Positions 25,531 to 34,495 of a stretch of DNA of 64,000 nt are shown here, piece after piece. The notes below the pieces were generated by a model. It had not been told where the DNA came from, did not search any database, and was given only the letters and a program-made list of their open reading frames with translations. The first letter of the stretch is position 1. Each line of letters opens with the position of its first letter. The stretch spans positions 1,350,501 through 1,414,500 of the forward strand of contig NZ_CP028922.1 in assembly GCF_003060825.1 (NCBI RefSeq). Direction: 5' to 3'. The DNA comes from Paenibacillus sp. CAA11. GTDB lineage: Bacteria > Bacillota > Bacilli > Paenibacillales > Paenibacillaceae. The position numbers and the translations under genes are program-made.

Positions 25531-26712
25531 ATGATCAAATTAACTGCTTTATTTTTCCTTATCATGTTTGTTATTGGTACGGATACGTTTTTGATCTCTC
25601 CGCTTATCCCCACTCTTCAGGACTTGTTTCATATTCCGACCGAATATTCGGGTTGGATGGTGGGGTCTTATGCTTTAGGTTATGCCATTTTTGCACTAAT
25701 TGCTGGACCGCTTTCCGATGGTTGGGATCGTAAAAAGGTCATGCTTTCCGGCATGGTCTGCTTTTCGGTTTCAACTATATTATGCGGCTTTGCCACAGGT
25801 TTTTGGCCGATGTTCTTCTTCCGTTTTTTAGCCGGAGTCAGTGCAGCTTTTACGGCGCCTCAAGTCTGGGCCTCGATCCCTGCTCTATTTCCAACCTCAA
25901 AAATTGCCAAAGTATCGGGAATCGTCATGGCAGGCTTGGCTGCATCCCAAGCGTTCGGCATCCCTATTGGAAGCCTGCTTGCCTCAACCCATTGGTCTTA
26001 TCCTTTTTTTACGATCGGAGCATGTGCATTACTCGTTGCGGTATTTATCTTCTATGCTTTACCCGAAATGAAGCCGAATCAAGGCCCAAAAACAAAGACT
26101 CTGATGTTCAGCAGATACCTTCCCCTATTGAATAGCCGCATGGCGAGAAGGGCTTTCCTCGCTCATTTCTTATTTCAATGTGGATTCTTTGCTGCCTTTT
26201 CTTTCATTGGAAAATGGGTGACGGATCGCTTTCACCTTTCCATTGATCAAGCAGGGTACGTGATGTTTTTTCTTGGTCTCGGGAATATCGTCGGGAGCTT
26301 CGGCGGTGCCTATGTGATCAAAAAGTTAAACCGTTTCAATACGCTGGTTGTGGGCTTTCTTGTCTCTATCGCATGTTTTATTATTTTGCCTCACTTGCCA
26401 TCGGTTGCGGTTTTCGAAAGTGTTTACTTTTTCATATTCGTTAATATGGGGATCGCTTTTCCCCTAATATTGGGAATGCTGAATTCATTAAATCCGACCA
26501 TCCGCGGCACGATCTCCAGCTTGGCCAATTCAATCATGTACGCTGCGACCACGCTCGGTTCTTGGATCGCAGGCCTGATTTACGCGACTTCTAACGGTTT
26601 TTCCGCCGTAGGCATGTTTGCGGCCATATGCTTTGCAGGTTCGTTGTTATCTTTCATATTCAGCGGTATTCTGACCAGTCATATGAAAACAAAGAAGGAG
26701 TTTGCATCATAA
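25531..26712 (+). CDS. MFS efflux transporter (DHA1 type)
   Basis: 393 residues, twelve membrane helices. Motif A is seen as GPLSDGWDRKKVM after helix 2, and the motif C region as GLAASQAFGIPIGSLLASTHWSYPFF. It is a drug:H+ antiporter-like exporter of unknown substrate. It follows the ArsR gene and has lower G+C than the flanking genes. Its stop (26710-26712) is immediately followed by the ATG of the ISL3 transposase, suggesting that the genes have travelled together. Confidence 0.88.
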   Translation: MIKLTALFFLIMFVIGTDTFLISPLIPTLQDLFHIPTEYSGWMVGSYALGYAIFALIAGPLSDGWDRKKVMLSGMVCFSVSTILCGFATGFWPMFFFRFLAGVSAAFTAPQVWASIPALFPTSKIAKVSGIVMAGLAASQAFGIPIGSLLASTHWSYPFFTIGACALLVAVFIFYALPEMKPNQGPKTKTLMFSRYLPLLNSRMARRAFLAHFLFQCGFFAAFSFIGKWVTDRFHLSIDQAGYVMFFLGLGNIVGSFGGAYVIKKLNRFNTLVVGFLVSIACFIILPHLPSVAVFESVYFFIFVNMGIAFPLILGMLNSLNPTIRGTISSLANSIMYAATTLGSWIAGLIYATSNGFSAVGMFAAICFAGSLLSFIFSGILTSHMKTKKEFAS

Positions 26713-28049
26713 ATGATAGAAAAAATTCATTTGGATCGTCTGAATCTTTCAAAATTCGACATCCTGAGTATTAATGAGAATGAATTTGATTTTCTAATAC
26801 AAGTGGTGACGAACTCTTCACCTTTCGCTTGCCCTCATTGTGGATGTATAGCCAACCTCTACAAACACGATAGCAGGGAACAGGTCTGCATGGACTTACC
26901 TATTCACGGCAAGCGTGTAGGCCTTCTTATAAAGCGTCAGAGGTATCGCTGTAGAGACTGCAATCGAACCTTTTGGGAACACTTAGACCACACCATAGAC
27001 GAAAAGCGAAACTGTACCAAACGATTATTGTCTTATATAGAGAAGCAAAGCCTTAAACGCACGTTTGTCAGCATATCCGAGGATGTTGGATTGCATGAAA
27101 AAACGATACGTAACATCTTTCGTGATTACATCAATCGTCTTAAAGAAACGCATCGATTTGAAACTCCTAATTGGCTTGGGATTGACGATATACACATTAT
27201 TAAGCCAAGATGCGTTTTAACCAACATTGAGGAACGTACTTTGTTAGATGTTTTACCCAATCGTAACAAGGAAACCGTTGTAGGCTACCTCTCACGCCTT
27301 CCAAATAGAGGACAAATACGATATGTCACAATGGGTATGTGGCAACCGTATAAGGATGCCGTGAGGGCTATATTGCCAAAAGCTCTTATCATCGTAGATA
27401 AATTTCACGTTGTCCGTTTGGCAAACCAAGCGTTGGAAACCATTCGTAGGCAGATCTTTGAGGGATTATCGCCAAAAGAACGCCGCGGGCTGATGCACGA
27501 CCGTTTTATCCTCCTAAAACGCCATATAGCGCTTACAGAGAGGGATAAAATTACGCTTGACCTTTGGACAGAAATTATCCTTCTCTCGGCACTGCTTATG
27601 ACTTAAAGGAATCATATTTCGATATTTGGGAATGTGATAGCAGACAGACGGCATTCCTTAAATACAACGAATGGAAAGCTAAAATACCAACTGAACTGCA
27701 ATCCGCTTTTGAACCACTTACAATGGCTATGAAGAACTGGGAAGAGGAAATATTCGCCTACTTCGACCATCGCATTTCAGATGCTTATACGGAATCTCTA
27801 AATAGCCTTATTCGAGTCATTAATCGTTTAGGCAGGGGATACTCTTTTGAAGCCCTACGAGCAAAAATACTCTTTACAGAAGGACTTGAAAAGCAACGTA
27901 AGCCTAAGTATAGCTACGATCTACGGGAGGAAAACTTCCCGATGTTTAATATGCCACCTATTGGAGTTGTTCGTGAGCCAGAAGAAATAATCTTGCTGGG
28001 AATCGACTTTTCCACCTTGATCGAGAAATTGGAGAAGGGCCAGCTATAA
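26713..28049 (+). pseudogene. ISL3 family transposase, disrupted by one frameshift
   Basis: The N-terminal zinc-binding CPHCGC...RYRCRDCNRTFWE, an HTH (FVSISEDVGLHEKTIRNIF), then the DDE core LGIDDIHIIKP, VDKFHVVRLANQALE and SLNSLIRVINRLGRGYSFEALRAKILF mark ISL3. After LDLWTE the frame is lost at about 27572-27575; adding one A to GAAATTAT restores ENYPSLGTAYDLKESYF, so a single-base deletion inactivated it. It abuts the MFS stop with no space for an inverted repeat, and its end overlaps the 3' end of the methyltransferase gene. Confidence 0.88.
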
Positions 28050-28877
28050 GCTCTTCTCCACCATAAAATCCGAATACCCTTCTTTTTTTATTGCAAAAAT
28101 AACAGATAGCTGGATTTCTTCTGAAAATATTCCGCTGTTATCTATACTCAGCAGGGCATCCTTTAATTCATCTTCAAATAAGGAGGCATGATCTCCGAGG
28201 AACCGCCTGGAGCCAAAGGAAGTAGAGTAGAGGTTGCCGATAATCGATTCAATATTCCATAGGTGCTCGTAAACCGGCAGCCGATGAACCTCCAGGTCGA
28301 AACGTGAACGGGCCACGATCTCCTGATGGCCGACTTTAGGATGCTCGTATGTAGTGTTCCCTGCCTTTCGCTTGGGTCCATACCATTTGGTGACTATTCT
28401 CTGGACTTCATTTTGCCACGGGAGAGGTTCCTGCTGCGGAAAATAACCGTCAATAATCGCAACTCCGCCGCCTGGGATGATCCGCGGGTATAAGGAGTCA
28501 AGTACATGTTCCCGGTCCATCCAATGAAAGGCCTTGGCAATTAGAACCACGCGATAAGGATCATCATTCATCTGCTCAAGATAGCTCTCGGCATGACCAT
28601 TTCGCCAGTCGATATGAGGCAGCCTCATTTCCTTGCTAAATCGCAGGGCTTCGTCGATCATTTCCTGCTCCGGATCAAGTCCAACAAGCTGCTCGAACCA
28701 ATCGGCGAACCGGATCGTCAATTGTCCTGTTCCGCAGCCCAAGTCCAGCAGCCTTCCTCGTCCATCCAGAGCAAACCTGCGTACAATCGTCCTAATGATT
28801 TCAGCCGGATAGGCGGGGCGGTACTTCGAGTAATAAGCTGCGGTTCCTTTGAATAATTCCTGTCCGTAGTTCTTTAT
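28044..28877 (-). CDS. Class I SAM-dependent methyltransferase with non-canonical ATA start
   Basis: About 277 residues. The frame reads KNYGQELFKGTAAYYSKYRPAYP, then LLDLGCGTGQLTIRF (motif I) and GLDPEQEMIDEA. No ATG, GTG or TTG lies upstream of motif I: the first is a TTG at 28742 inside the motif. The natural N-terminus is preceded by an ATA codon (28875-28877), with AAAGGAAGTG 8 bases upstream. Either AUA is used or the start codon has been lost. The last codons overlap the transposase end, so the C-terminus may have been altered by insertion. Confidence 0.7.
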   Translation of the reverse strand: MKNYGQELFKGTAAYYSKYRPAYPAEIIRTIVRRFALDGRGRLLDLGCGTGQLTIRFADWFEQLVGLDPEQEMIDEALRFSKEMRLPHIDWRNGHAESYLEQMNDDPYRVVLIAKAFHWMDREHVLDSLYPRIIPGGGVAIIDGYFPQQEPLPWQNEVQRIVTKWYGPKRKAGNTTYEHPKVGHQEIVARSRFDLEVHRLPVYEHLWNIESIIGNLYSTSFGSRRFLGDHASLFEDELKDALLSIDNSGIFSEEIQLSVIFAIKKEGYSDFMVEKSL

Positions 28878-28931
28878 GACGTATTCACTTCCTTTCGATT
28901 TTAAAAAAGCGTTCTTACCGTTCCCCTGCCC

Positions 28932-29489
28932 TTAAGCTTGCTTATATATTTGGTACATGGACATTTCCTGCTCATCGGTCGATCTGGCAAGCTCATAGGC
29001 CTCATCGACGCTCTTATGATTCTGAATTATTTCGTACATTAAGCGGATGGCAAACAGGAGTGCCGCATTTCCGTCCGGGTAGTCGCCAGGCCCGATGAAT
29101 GTGCTGCAGCCCCCCTGGAGAAAGGCCTCAGCCGTTTCGGGAGCTCCCAGTGTGCAGCCGTTCGCCAGGATGATCTTCCCGTCCAGCCTTGCGAACTGTT
29201 TAATCTCGGCCGGCCCGAAGTTCTTCCTTGGCTCGTAGTCGTAATAAATGTCCTCACCCAATTCCGGCATGATGAATTGGCCGTCTTCGCCGTGAAAGTC
29301 GAAAATAAGGATGGAGGTATCTGGGTAGAGATCTTTGCCTGATAAAATGTTCATGAGATGTTCGGGCCTCCCCACCCAGTAGGTGACGACTCTTGCCCCA
29401 AAGCACTCAAGAGCTGCCCGGACAGCCTGTGTCTCCATGCCACAGTCCGGTCCGCATACTAAGGCAACATGAATTTGCGATTCGTTCAT
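28932..29489 (-). CDS. Small caspase-fold-like protein (possible clan CD peptidase)
   Basis: 185 residues from MNESQIHVALVCG (29489), with AGGGAGGG upstream. ILIFDFHGEDGQF gives a His-Gly pair after a hydrophobic strand, and KIILANGCTLGAPETAEAFLQGGCSTFIGPGDYPDGNAALLF gives a Cys after the next strand, followed by a helix and FIG. This spacing resembles clan CD (caspase/gingipain/CHAT) His/Cys dyads. Catalytic activity is inference; close homologues are usually annotated as hypothetical. It is the only gene of its unit. Confidence 0.55.
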   Translation of the reverse strand: MNESQIHVALVCGPDCGMETQAVRAALECFGARVVTYWVGRPEHLMNILSGKDLYPDTSILIFDFHGEDGQFIMPELGEDIYYDYEPRKNFGPAEIKQFARLDGKIILANGCTLGAPETAEAFLQGGCSTFIGPGDYPDGNAALLFAIRLMYEIIQNHKSVDEAYELARSTDEQEMSMYQIYKQA

Positions 29490-29570
29490 AGAACTCCCTC
29501 CCTTGGGAAATATTTCATGGATCATTATAACAGCTGAGAAATTGTAGTTCTACTTCCGAAGTTTAAATTA

Positions 29571-29600
29571 AAAGAGAGGAGCGGGGGCTCCTCTCAAGTG
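29571..29600 (-). terminator. Intrinsic terminator of yojF-bshB2
   Basis: Minus-strand stem GAGAGGAGC/GCTCCTCTC followed by TTTTAATTT. Confidence 0.88.
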
Positions 29601-29606
29601 AAACAG

Positions 29607-30272
29607 CTAGAATTTATATGTCCAGAACCGTTCTGTTCCGAATCGCTTTTGCAGCTCTTGATCCGACAGTGTATTTTTTCCGAGCAGTTCAGCGGCTTGG
29701 AATTGGGAACGGTGGGCTTGAATTGAGGCCAGCTTTTGCTTCAGATAAGGCTTCACGTCCTTGAAGACATCGGGCTTGCCAATTTCCTGCTCGCAGTTTT
29801 TGGAGAAGGCCATACAGTGTACAACGGGTCTGCGTTCCTCTGGCAGCCGGCTAATGGCCCGGATGACAGCTGCCCCGCATGCGTCATGGTCAGGATGCAC
29901 ACTGTAGCCGGGATAGAAAGTCAGTACGAGCGAAGGCTGCAGCTCTTCAAGCAGGTCTGCGATCCGGCCATCCAGCACCTCTTTATCTTCAAATTCGACC
30001 ATTTTATCATGGAAGCCAAGCATTCTTAAATCCTGTATCCCAATGGCTTGGCAGGAGGCTTTAAGTTCTTCTTTTCTAATTTCCGGCAGTGTAACCCGGT
30101 TGGCAAACGGCGGGATTCCCATATTCCGTCCCATTTCGCCGAGGGTAAGACAAGCATAGGTAACCGGAGTTCCTTGACTTATATGCATCGCAAGTGTCCC
30201 TGCCGCTCCGAAGGATTCATCATCCGGATGAGGCAATACAACAAGAATTCGACGTTCCAAAATGTTCTTCAT
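29607..30272 (-). CDS. bshB2: Bacillithiol biosynthesis deacetylase BshB2
   Basis: 221 residues of the PIG-L/LmbE zinc deacetylase fold: ILVVLPHPDDESFGAAGTLA (zinc-binding HPDDE), YPGYSVHPDHDACGAAV (third zinc His and the catalytic region) and IQAHRSQF. It removes acetyl from GlcNAc-malate (and possibly from bacillithiol conjugates). It lies directly after yojF, the same order as in Bacillus subtilis. Confidence 0.93.
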   Translation of the reverse strand: MKNILERRILVVLPHPDDESFGAAGTLAMHISQGTPVTYACLTLGEMGRNMGIPPFANRVTLPEIRKEELKASCQAIGIQDLRMLGFHDKMVEFEDKEVLDGRIADLLEELQPSLVLTFYPGYSVHPDHDACGAAVIRAISRLPEERRPVVHCMAFSKNCEQEIGKPDVFKDVKPYLKQKLASIQAHRSQFQAAELLGKNTLSDQELQKRFGTERFWTYKF

Positions 30273-30285
30273 CTCCTCTGTCTGC

Positions 30286-30630
30286 TTAGAAAGGCTGTCG
30301 GCTCAACTGGAAGGCTACAACCAATTTGCCTTGGCTGTCGTGGCCTGCCATGATTAACCGTTCTGTCTCCTGCTCTTCAAAATGTGTAAGCCCTTCTGCA
30401 TAAATCCATCCGTCCTTCATTTTTAATCCGATTCTATAGGGGCCGTTTCCGGAAATCGAGCCAAGCGAATACTGAATTTTAGCGTTGGTAATGAAGGTAG
30501 ACGCCGGATGCTTACTTGCGTCAAAATGGGCGGCATAGGCCCCAGTTGTCATTTCCAGATGAATATAAAGCTCTTCATCCTTCAAGAAATCGATCCTGCT
30601 TTGGATGTCTGTTGGATTAATAAGCTGCAC
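30286..30630 (-). CDS. yojF: YojF family protein (bshB2 partner)
   Basis: 114 residues from a GTG at 30630 with AAAGGAGG upstream. It matches the DUF1806/YojF family in length and motifs (INAKIQYSLGSISGNGPYRIGLKMKDGWIYAEGLTHFEE-like block). YojF is consistently encoded with BshB2 and is thought to support bacillithiol metabolism; its molecular role is unknown. 13 bases separate it from bshB2. Confidence 0.88.
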   Translation of the reverse strand: MQLINPTDIQSRIDFLKDEELYIHLEMTTGAYAAHFDASKHPASTFITNAKIQYSLGSISGNGPYRIGLKMKDGWIYAEGLTHFEEQETERLIMAGHDSQGKLVVAFQLSRQPF

Positions 30631-30929
30631 CTACTTGCGCCTCCTTTGTAAATATATTTTTTAAGAAAAGAACCGCTAGAGATCTGGGATCTTTAGGGCT
30701 TCTCATATCCTTCCCAATAAGAATAGGATCCTTTCTTTTCCTTGGGTAAATTGGACCATATATTAATATAACACAAAAGAGCAAATAAGCTTCTACAGAC
30801 GGCAATCCCCCTTGAGTATATTCTTAAGTTCAACTGGTGGTTGAATTTCACGAAAAGTCAAATATCAAGTTATTGTGTGCTCCATCTACTTCCGAGTAGA
30901 ATCTGAAATACAAAGGAGCGTGGGAAGCC

Positions 30930-31748
30930 ATGAAAGAGCAGTTAGCAAGAAATATAAGCATTTACCGTAGAGAGAAGGGGCTCACGCAAGAGGAACTGGC
31001 GAAGATTCTTGGTATTTCCTTTCAAGCCGTCTCCAAGTGGGAAAATGCTCAAACTATGCCTGACATTTCGTTACTGCCCCAATTGTCCAGAACGTTAGAA
31101 GTAAGCATGGATAAGCTTCTTGGGTATGCATTACAGAACAAGCCGATTACGATCTATGAGGAAGAATATAAAACAAATGATTATTATTGGGGTACTGAAC
31201 CGAACCAGGTTTGTTATCAGATACTACGAGCCATGCCGCCCAATAAGCGGTTGAGATTGCTTGATATTGGCTGTGGGGAGGGGAAGGATGCTGTCTTTTT
31301 TGCCAGAAATGGTTATGATGTTACCGCGTTTGATGTATCGGAAGCAGGGATTGAGAAGACGAAGCGGCTTGCTGATGCTATCGGAGTCCAGGTGCATGTG
31401 TTTAAAGCAGATATTTTGGACTATCGGCTGAATAGTTGTTTTGACATAATCTTCTCAAGCGGTGTTCTGCATTACATAAAGCCGGAATTTCGTGAGGAGA
31501 TCTTTAATAACTATAAGCAGTTCACCAATCCGAATGGGCTGCATGTGATGAATGTCTTTGTAAACAAGCCGTTTATTGCACCGCCACCTGAGAAAGAACC
31601 TCATGCATATAAGTGGTATTCTGGTGAATTGCTCGCACATTATCATGATTGGCTCGTTACAGATAGCTCGGAGGTTATTTTTAACTGTAACTCCTCAGGC
31701 GTTCCTCACAAACATGCTATGTCCAAGGTTATGGCTCAGAAGGTATAA
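30930..31748 (+). CDS. XRE-type HTH fused to a TehB-like methyltransferase
   Basis: 272 residues. Residues 1-65 are a Cro/CI helix-turn-helix (LARNISIYRREKGLTQEELAKILGISFQAVSKWENAQTMPDISLLPQLSRTLEVSMDKLLG). From about residue 80 a class I methyltransferase follows, with LLDIGCGEGKDAVFFARNGYDVTAFDVSEAGIEKTKRLA and the TehB-type end CNSSGVPHKHAMSKVMAQK. The fusion suggests a regulator that also modifies, or is gated by, a SAM-dependent reaction. The RBS is AAAGGAG. A terminator hairpin (about 31776-31799) follows. Confidence 0.85.
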   Translation: MKEQLARNISIYRREKGLTQEELAKILGISFQAVSKWENAQTMPDISLLPQLSRTLEVSMDKLLGYALQNKPITIYEEEYKTNDYYWGTEPNQVCYQILRAMPPNKRLRLLDIGCGEGKDAVFFARNGYDVTAFDVSEAGIEKTKRLADAIGVQVHVFKADILDYRLNSCFDIIFSSGVLHYIKPEFREEIFNNYKQFTNPNGLHVMNVFVNKPFIAPPPEKEPHAYKWYSGELLAHYHDWLVTDSSEVIFNCNSSGVPHKHAMSKVMAQKV

Positions 31749-31773
31749 ATCAATATGAGAAAAAGAGTGTAGA

Positions 31774-31800
31774 GAGGGGGGAGCCCCCTCTTTACGCTTA
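31774..31800 (+). terminator. Intrinsic terminator
   Basis: GAGAGGGGG/CCCCCTCTTT hairpin about 30 bases after the fusion gene. Confidence 0.75.
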
Positions 31801-31817
31801 GAACTTATGTTTACTTC

Positions 31818-32267
31818 TTACTGCAATCGGTGATCATACATGAGCTGAATTTGCACTCCAAACGGGTCCTCAACTATACCATATGCTTTGCTGAATACAT
31901 TTTCAGCTAACGGAACGATAACTCTGACTCGGCCATCTGTCATCAAGCTATTGTAGAATTGTTTAATTTCCTCCAAGTCAGCACTTTGAATACATAATGA
32001 AAAGTTATTCCCCGCCGCATAGGCTTCGCCTGTGTCCATATTATCTTCGGCGATCATGATTTTTGTTTTACCGATGGTTAAGACAGAGTGAGAAATGTAG
32101 TTTTTATTGTCATCCGTAAGCTGAACGGAGCTGTCGCGCTTGGCCATATCTTGATAGGTAACTAGCAGCAATGGCTTGGCATTGAAATGCTTTTTGTAGA
32201 AATCAATAGCTTCTCCTGCTCTTCCGTTCATGGATAAGAAAACAGCTACTTCTAGGGTTGTACTCAT
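31818..32267 (-). CDS. VOC family protein (PhnB-like glyoxalase fold)
   Basis: 149 residues from MSTTLEVAVFLSMNGRAGEAIDFY (32267), which has AAAGGAG upstream; a longer frame to 32360 is rejected. Features are a PhnB-type N-terminus, the DMAKRDSSVQLTDDNKNYISHSVLTIGKTKIMIAEDN block, and a C-terminal AYGIVEDPFGVQIQLMYD. These proteins are paired betaalphabetabetabeta folds of unclear function. It diverges from the adjacent WYL regulator, a common arrangement in which the regulator controls its neighbour. Confidence 0.85.
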   Translation of the reverse strand: MSTTLEVAVFLSMNGRAGEAIDFYKKHFNAKPLLLVTYQDMAKRDSSVQLTDDNKNYISHSVLTIGKTKIMIAEDNMDTGEAYAAGNNFSLCIQSADLEEIKQFYNSLMTDGRVRVIVPLAENVFSKAYGIVEDPFGVQIQLMYDHRLQ

Positions 32268-32388
32268 GGTTTTAATCTCCTTTAGTATCATAGTTTTAGG
32301 GCAATATCTTATGGATTTGATCTGTTCCCTTAAACCCATTATCCTTGATAAAGGGTTCAAAATAAGACACCTTTATCAGGAGATGAAC

Positions 32389-33360
32389 ATGAAGAAATCC
32401 GAGAGATTGAATGATATGATTCGGTACTTAAACAACCGAGAGTTCTTTAATTTAAAAGATCTTATGGAACAATACCACATATCCAAAAGTACGGCTCTGC
32501 GGGATATTGGTTCATTAGAAGAATTAGGCATGCCGATTTATGCCGAACATGGCAGACATGGACGATACCGGATCTTAAAAAACAGACTGCTTTCCCCGAT
32601 TGTCTTTACCATGGATGAAGTGTATGCTCTGTATTTTGCCATGTTAACACTGGAAGCATACCAATCCACTCCCTTTCACTTAAGTGGGAATCAGCTGAAC
32701 GAGAAGTTTGAGCACTGCCTGTCCAAAATGCAAATTGAGCAGATCCACAAAATGAAAAAGGTTCTGCAATTTGAAGTGTATCCGCACCGTAATGCCAGCC
32801 TTTTTTTAGATAAAATTCTGAAGAGTATTCTTCATGAGAGCCTCTGTAAAATTCAATATGCTAAAAATCACCGAACTAAAAGTTACCAAGTGCAGTTTTA
32901 TAAAATTTCTGCGAAGTTTGGACAGTGGTATGCGGCTGGAATTGAGGGAAGTACGAATAAACCTAGAGTTTTTAGATGCGATAGAATAACCTCCATAGAG
33001 GAGATGGAAGTGGATACACGCTTTTCTATAGATGAACTTCTCAGCCGCTCCTTGGATGCATCTCAAGCTGAGAAACGTATTGAATTTGAGGTGGAGATTG
33101 AGGAACGGGCTAAGGATCTCTATTATAAAGAGAATTATCCTTCAATGGAACTGGTAGAGGGGAGCAGAACCGTGATAAGAGGGGATTATCATCCAGGGGA
33201 AGAGGAGTTTATTGCCAGTTATTTTATGAGATATGGTCATTCGGTTATAGCCGTAAAGCCGTTAGCCTTAAGACAGCTTATTCTAGACCGAGTAGGGAGC
33301 CTTCTGAAGCATTATCACACTATGAATAAAAAAAGCGGGAGGATCGCCCGCTTTACATGA
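32389..33360 (+). CDS. HTH/WYL-domain transcriptional regulator
   Basis: 323 residues from MKKSERLNDMIRYLNN (32389), with AGGAG 6 bases upstream. The HTH is REFFNLKDLMEQYHISKSTALRDIGSLEELGMPIYAEHGRHGRYRIL, followed by a YobV/WYL-like sensing region in which the WYL tripeptide is replaced by KFGQWYAAGI. It is divergent from the VOC gene, which it may regulate. A hairpin overlapping its last codons acts as terminator for the opposite strand. Confidence 0.85.
   Translation: MKKSERLNDMIRYLNNREFFNLKDLMEQYHISKSTALRDIGSLEELGMPIYAEHGRHGRYRILKNRLLSPIVFTMDEVYALYFAMLTLEAYQSTPFHLSGNQLNEKFEHCLSKMQIEQIHKMKKVLQFEVYPHRNASLFLDKILKSILHESLCKIQYAKNHRTKSYQVQFYKISAKFGQWYAAGIEGSTNKPRVFRCDRITSIEEMEVDTRFSIDELLSRSLDASQAEKRIEFEVEIEERAKDLYYKENYPSMELVEGSRTVIRGDYHPGEEEFIASYFMRYGHSVIAVKPLALRQLILDRVGSLLKHYHTMNKKSGRIARFT
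33324..33356 (-). terminator. Terminator of the cupin gene
   Basis: The minus strand reads AAAGCGGG/CCCGCTTT followed by TTTTTATT. It overlaps the 3' codons of the convergent WYL gene. Confidence 0.8.
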
Positions 33361-33370
33361 AATAGTATAC

Positions 33371-33910
33371 TTACCGCGATCCTTGAGCGATGGCTTTCGT
33401 CTCTTGAACGGTGCCATATGGATGGTGAGGCGGGGCATAGATCACATAAAGTTTAAGCGGGCGATTGCCTGTATTGGTTACATTGTGCCATTTTCCAGCG
33501 GGAATCATAATTGCATAACCATCATAAGCCATGACTTGAAAATCTAATTTGTCTCTGCGCTCCCCCATTTGAACAAGTCCCTGACCTTCTTCGATCCGTA
33601 TAAACTGGTCGGTGGTCGGATGGACTTCCAGACCTATGTCTTCACCAACGTTAATACTCATCAAGGTTACTTGGAAATATTTCCCTGTCCACAAAGCGGT
33701 ACGATACGTATTGTTTTGTTTGGCTGCTTGCTCAATATTCAGTACAAGCGGTCTTGTTCCATAATCTTGTAATGGGATGGTACCAGAAGGACTATTGTTG
33801 TAGTTGGTCCAGTTATAATCATGGGGATGCCAGCCATGACTCCATTCGTTATTCCCGTGGCATGCAATAGGATTATGCCAATGAAGGTGATAGCCTGAAT
33901 TAGGGTACAT
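33371..33910 (-). CDS. Cupin-domain protein
   Basis: 179 residues. A Trp/His/Asn-rich N-terminus (YHLHWHNPIACHGNNEWSHGWHPHDYNW) precedes a single cupin barrel: GEDIGLEVHPTTDQFIRIEEGQGLVQMG (motif 1, with His and Glu ligands) and IPAGKWHNVTNTGNRPLKLYVIYAP (motif 2, His). It is therefore probably metal-binding. The N-terminal extension is reminiscent of spore-associated proteins, which is inference only. The RBS is GAGAGGAG. Confidence 0.82.
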   Translation of the reverse strand: MYPNSGYHLHWHNPIACHGNNEWSHGWHPHDYNWTNYNNSPSGTIPLQDYGTRPLVLNIEQAAKQNNTYRTALWTGKYFQVTLMSINVGEDIGLEVHPTTDQFIRIEEGQGLVQMGERRDKLDFQVMAYDGYAIMIPAGKWHNVTNTGNRPLKLYVIYAPPHHPYGTVQETKAIAQGSR

Positions 33911-34068
33911 ATTAATACTCCTCTCAGTTTAGTTTGCCCATTTATCCTATGCAAGTGCCTAGTTACAGGTAAGTAAAATGGGCAGTAGCCCACGGGACGT
34001 TTTATTTTAACAAAATATGCTGCTGACTTTTGTATATCTTGCCGCCCAACTAGGGCGTGTATGCAAAC

Positions 34069-34495
34069 CTAAGCAAGCCACACCATGATTGAAGCAAGGG
34101 TTAAAAATGCCATAAATGAGTCTGCCCGTTTATCGAAGCGAGTCGCCAAGCGGCGGTAATTCTTCACTTTATTGAAAAAGCACTCAATTAAGTGCCGTTC
34201 CTTGTAAACCTCTTTGTCCCATTTTCTTGGTTTTCGACGATTTTTCTTGCTTGGAATGACTGGAGTGGCGGACTGTTCCTGAAGAAGCTTTAAAATTCGG
34301 TTGGAGTCATAAGCTCGGTCGGCTAACACTTGTTTCTGTGTGAGATCCATTTGTTTGAGCATTTCGTAGCCGGTTACGGCATCATGTCGTTGTCCAGCTG
34401 TCAATTGGAAGCGAAGCGGATTAGCAAGGGCATCTACAATGGCATGTATTTTGGTCGTTAATCCACCTCTGGAACGCCCAATTGCTTGCTTAAAG
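34069..34495 (-). CDS. IS5/IS427 transposase, second frame (DDE C-terminal part)
   Basis: The second reading frame picks up as AIGRSRGGLTTKIHAIVDALANPLRF and continues through QVLADRAYDSNRILKLLQ (second D) and YKERHLIECFFNKVKNYRRLATRFDKRADSFMAFLTLASIMVWL (catalytic E with R and K). It has no start codon of its own at this point and should be made by -1 frameshifting from the first frame, as in many IS427-group elements. The shift region is around 34490, in a run AAAAGGGGG...AAGCAAGCAA on the coding strand. Confidence 0.85.
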
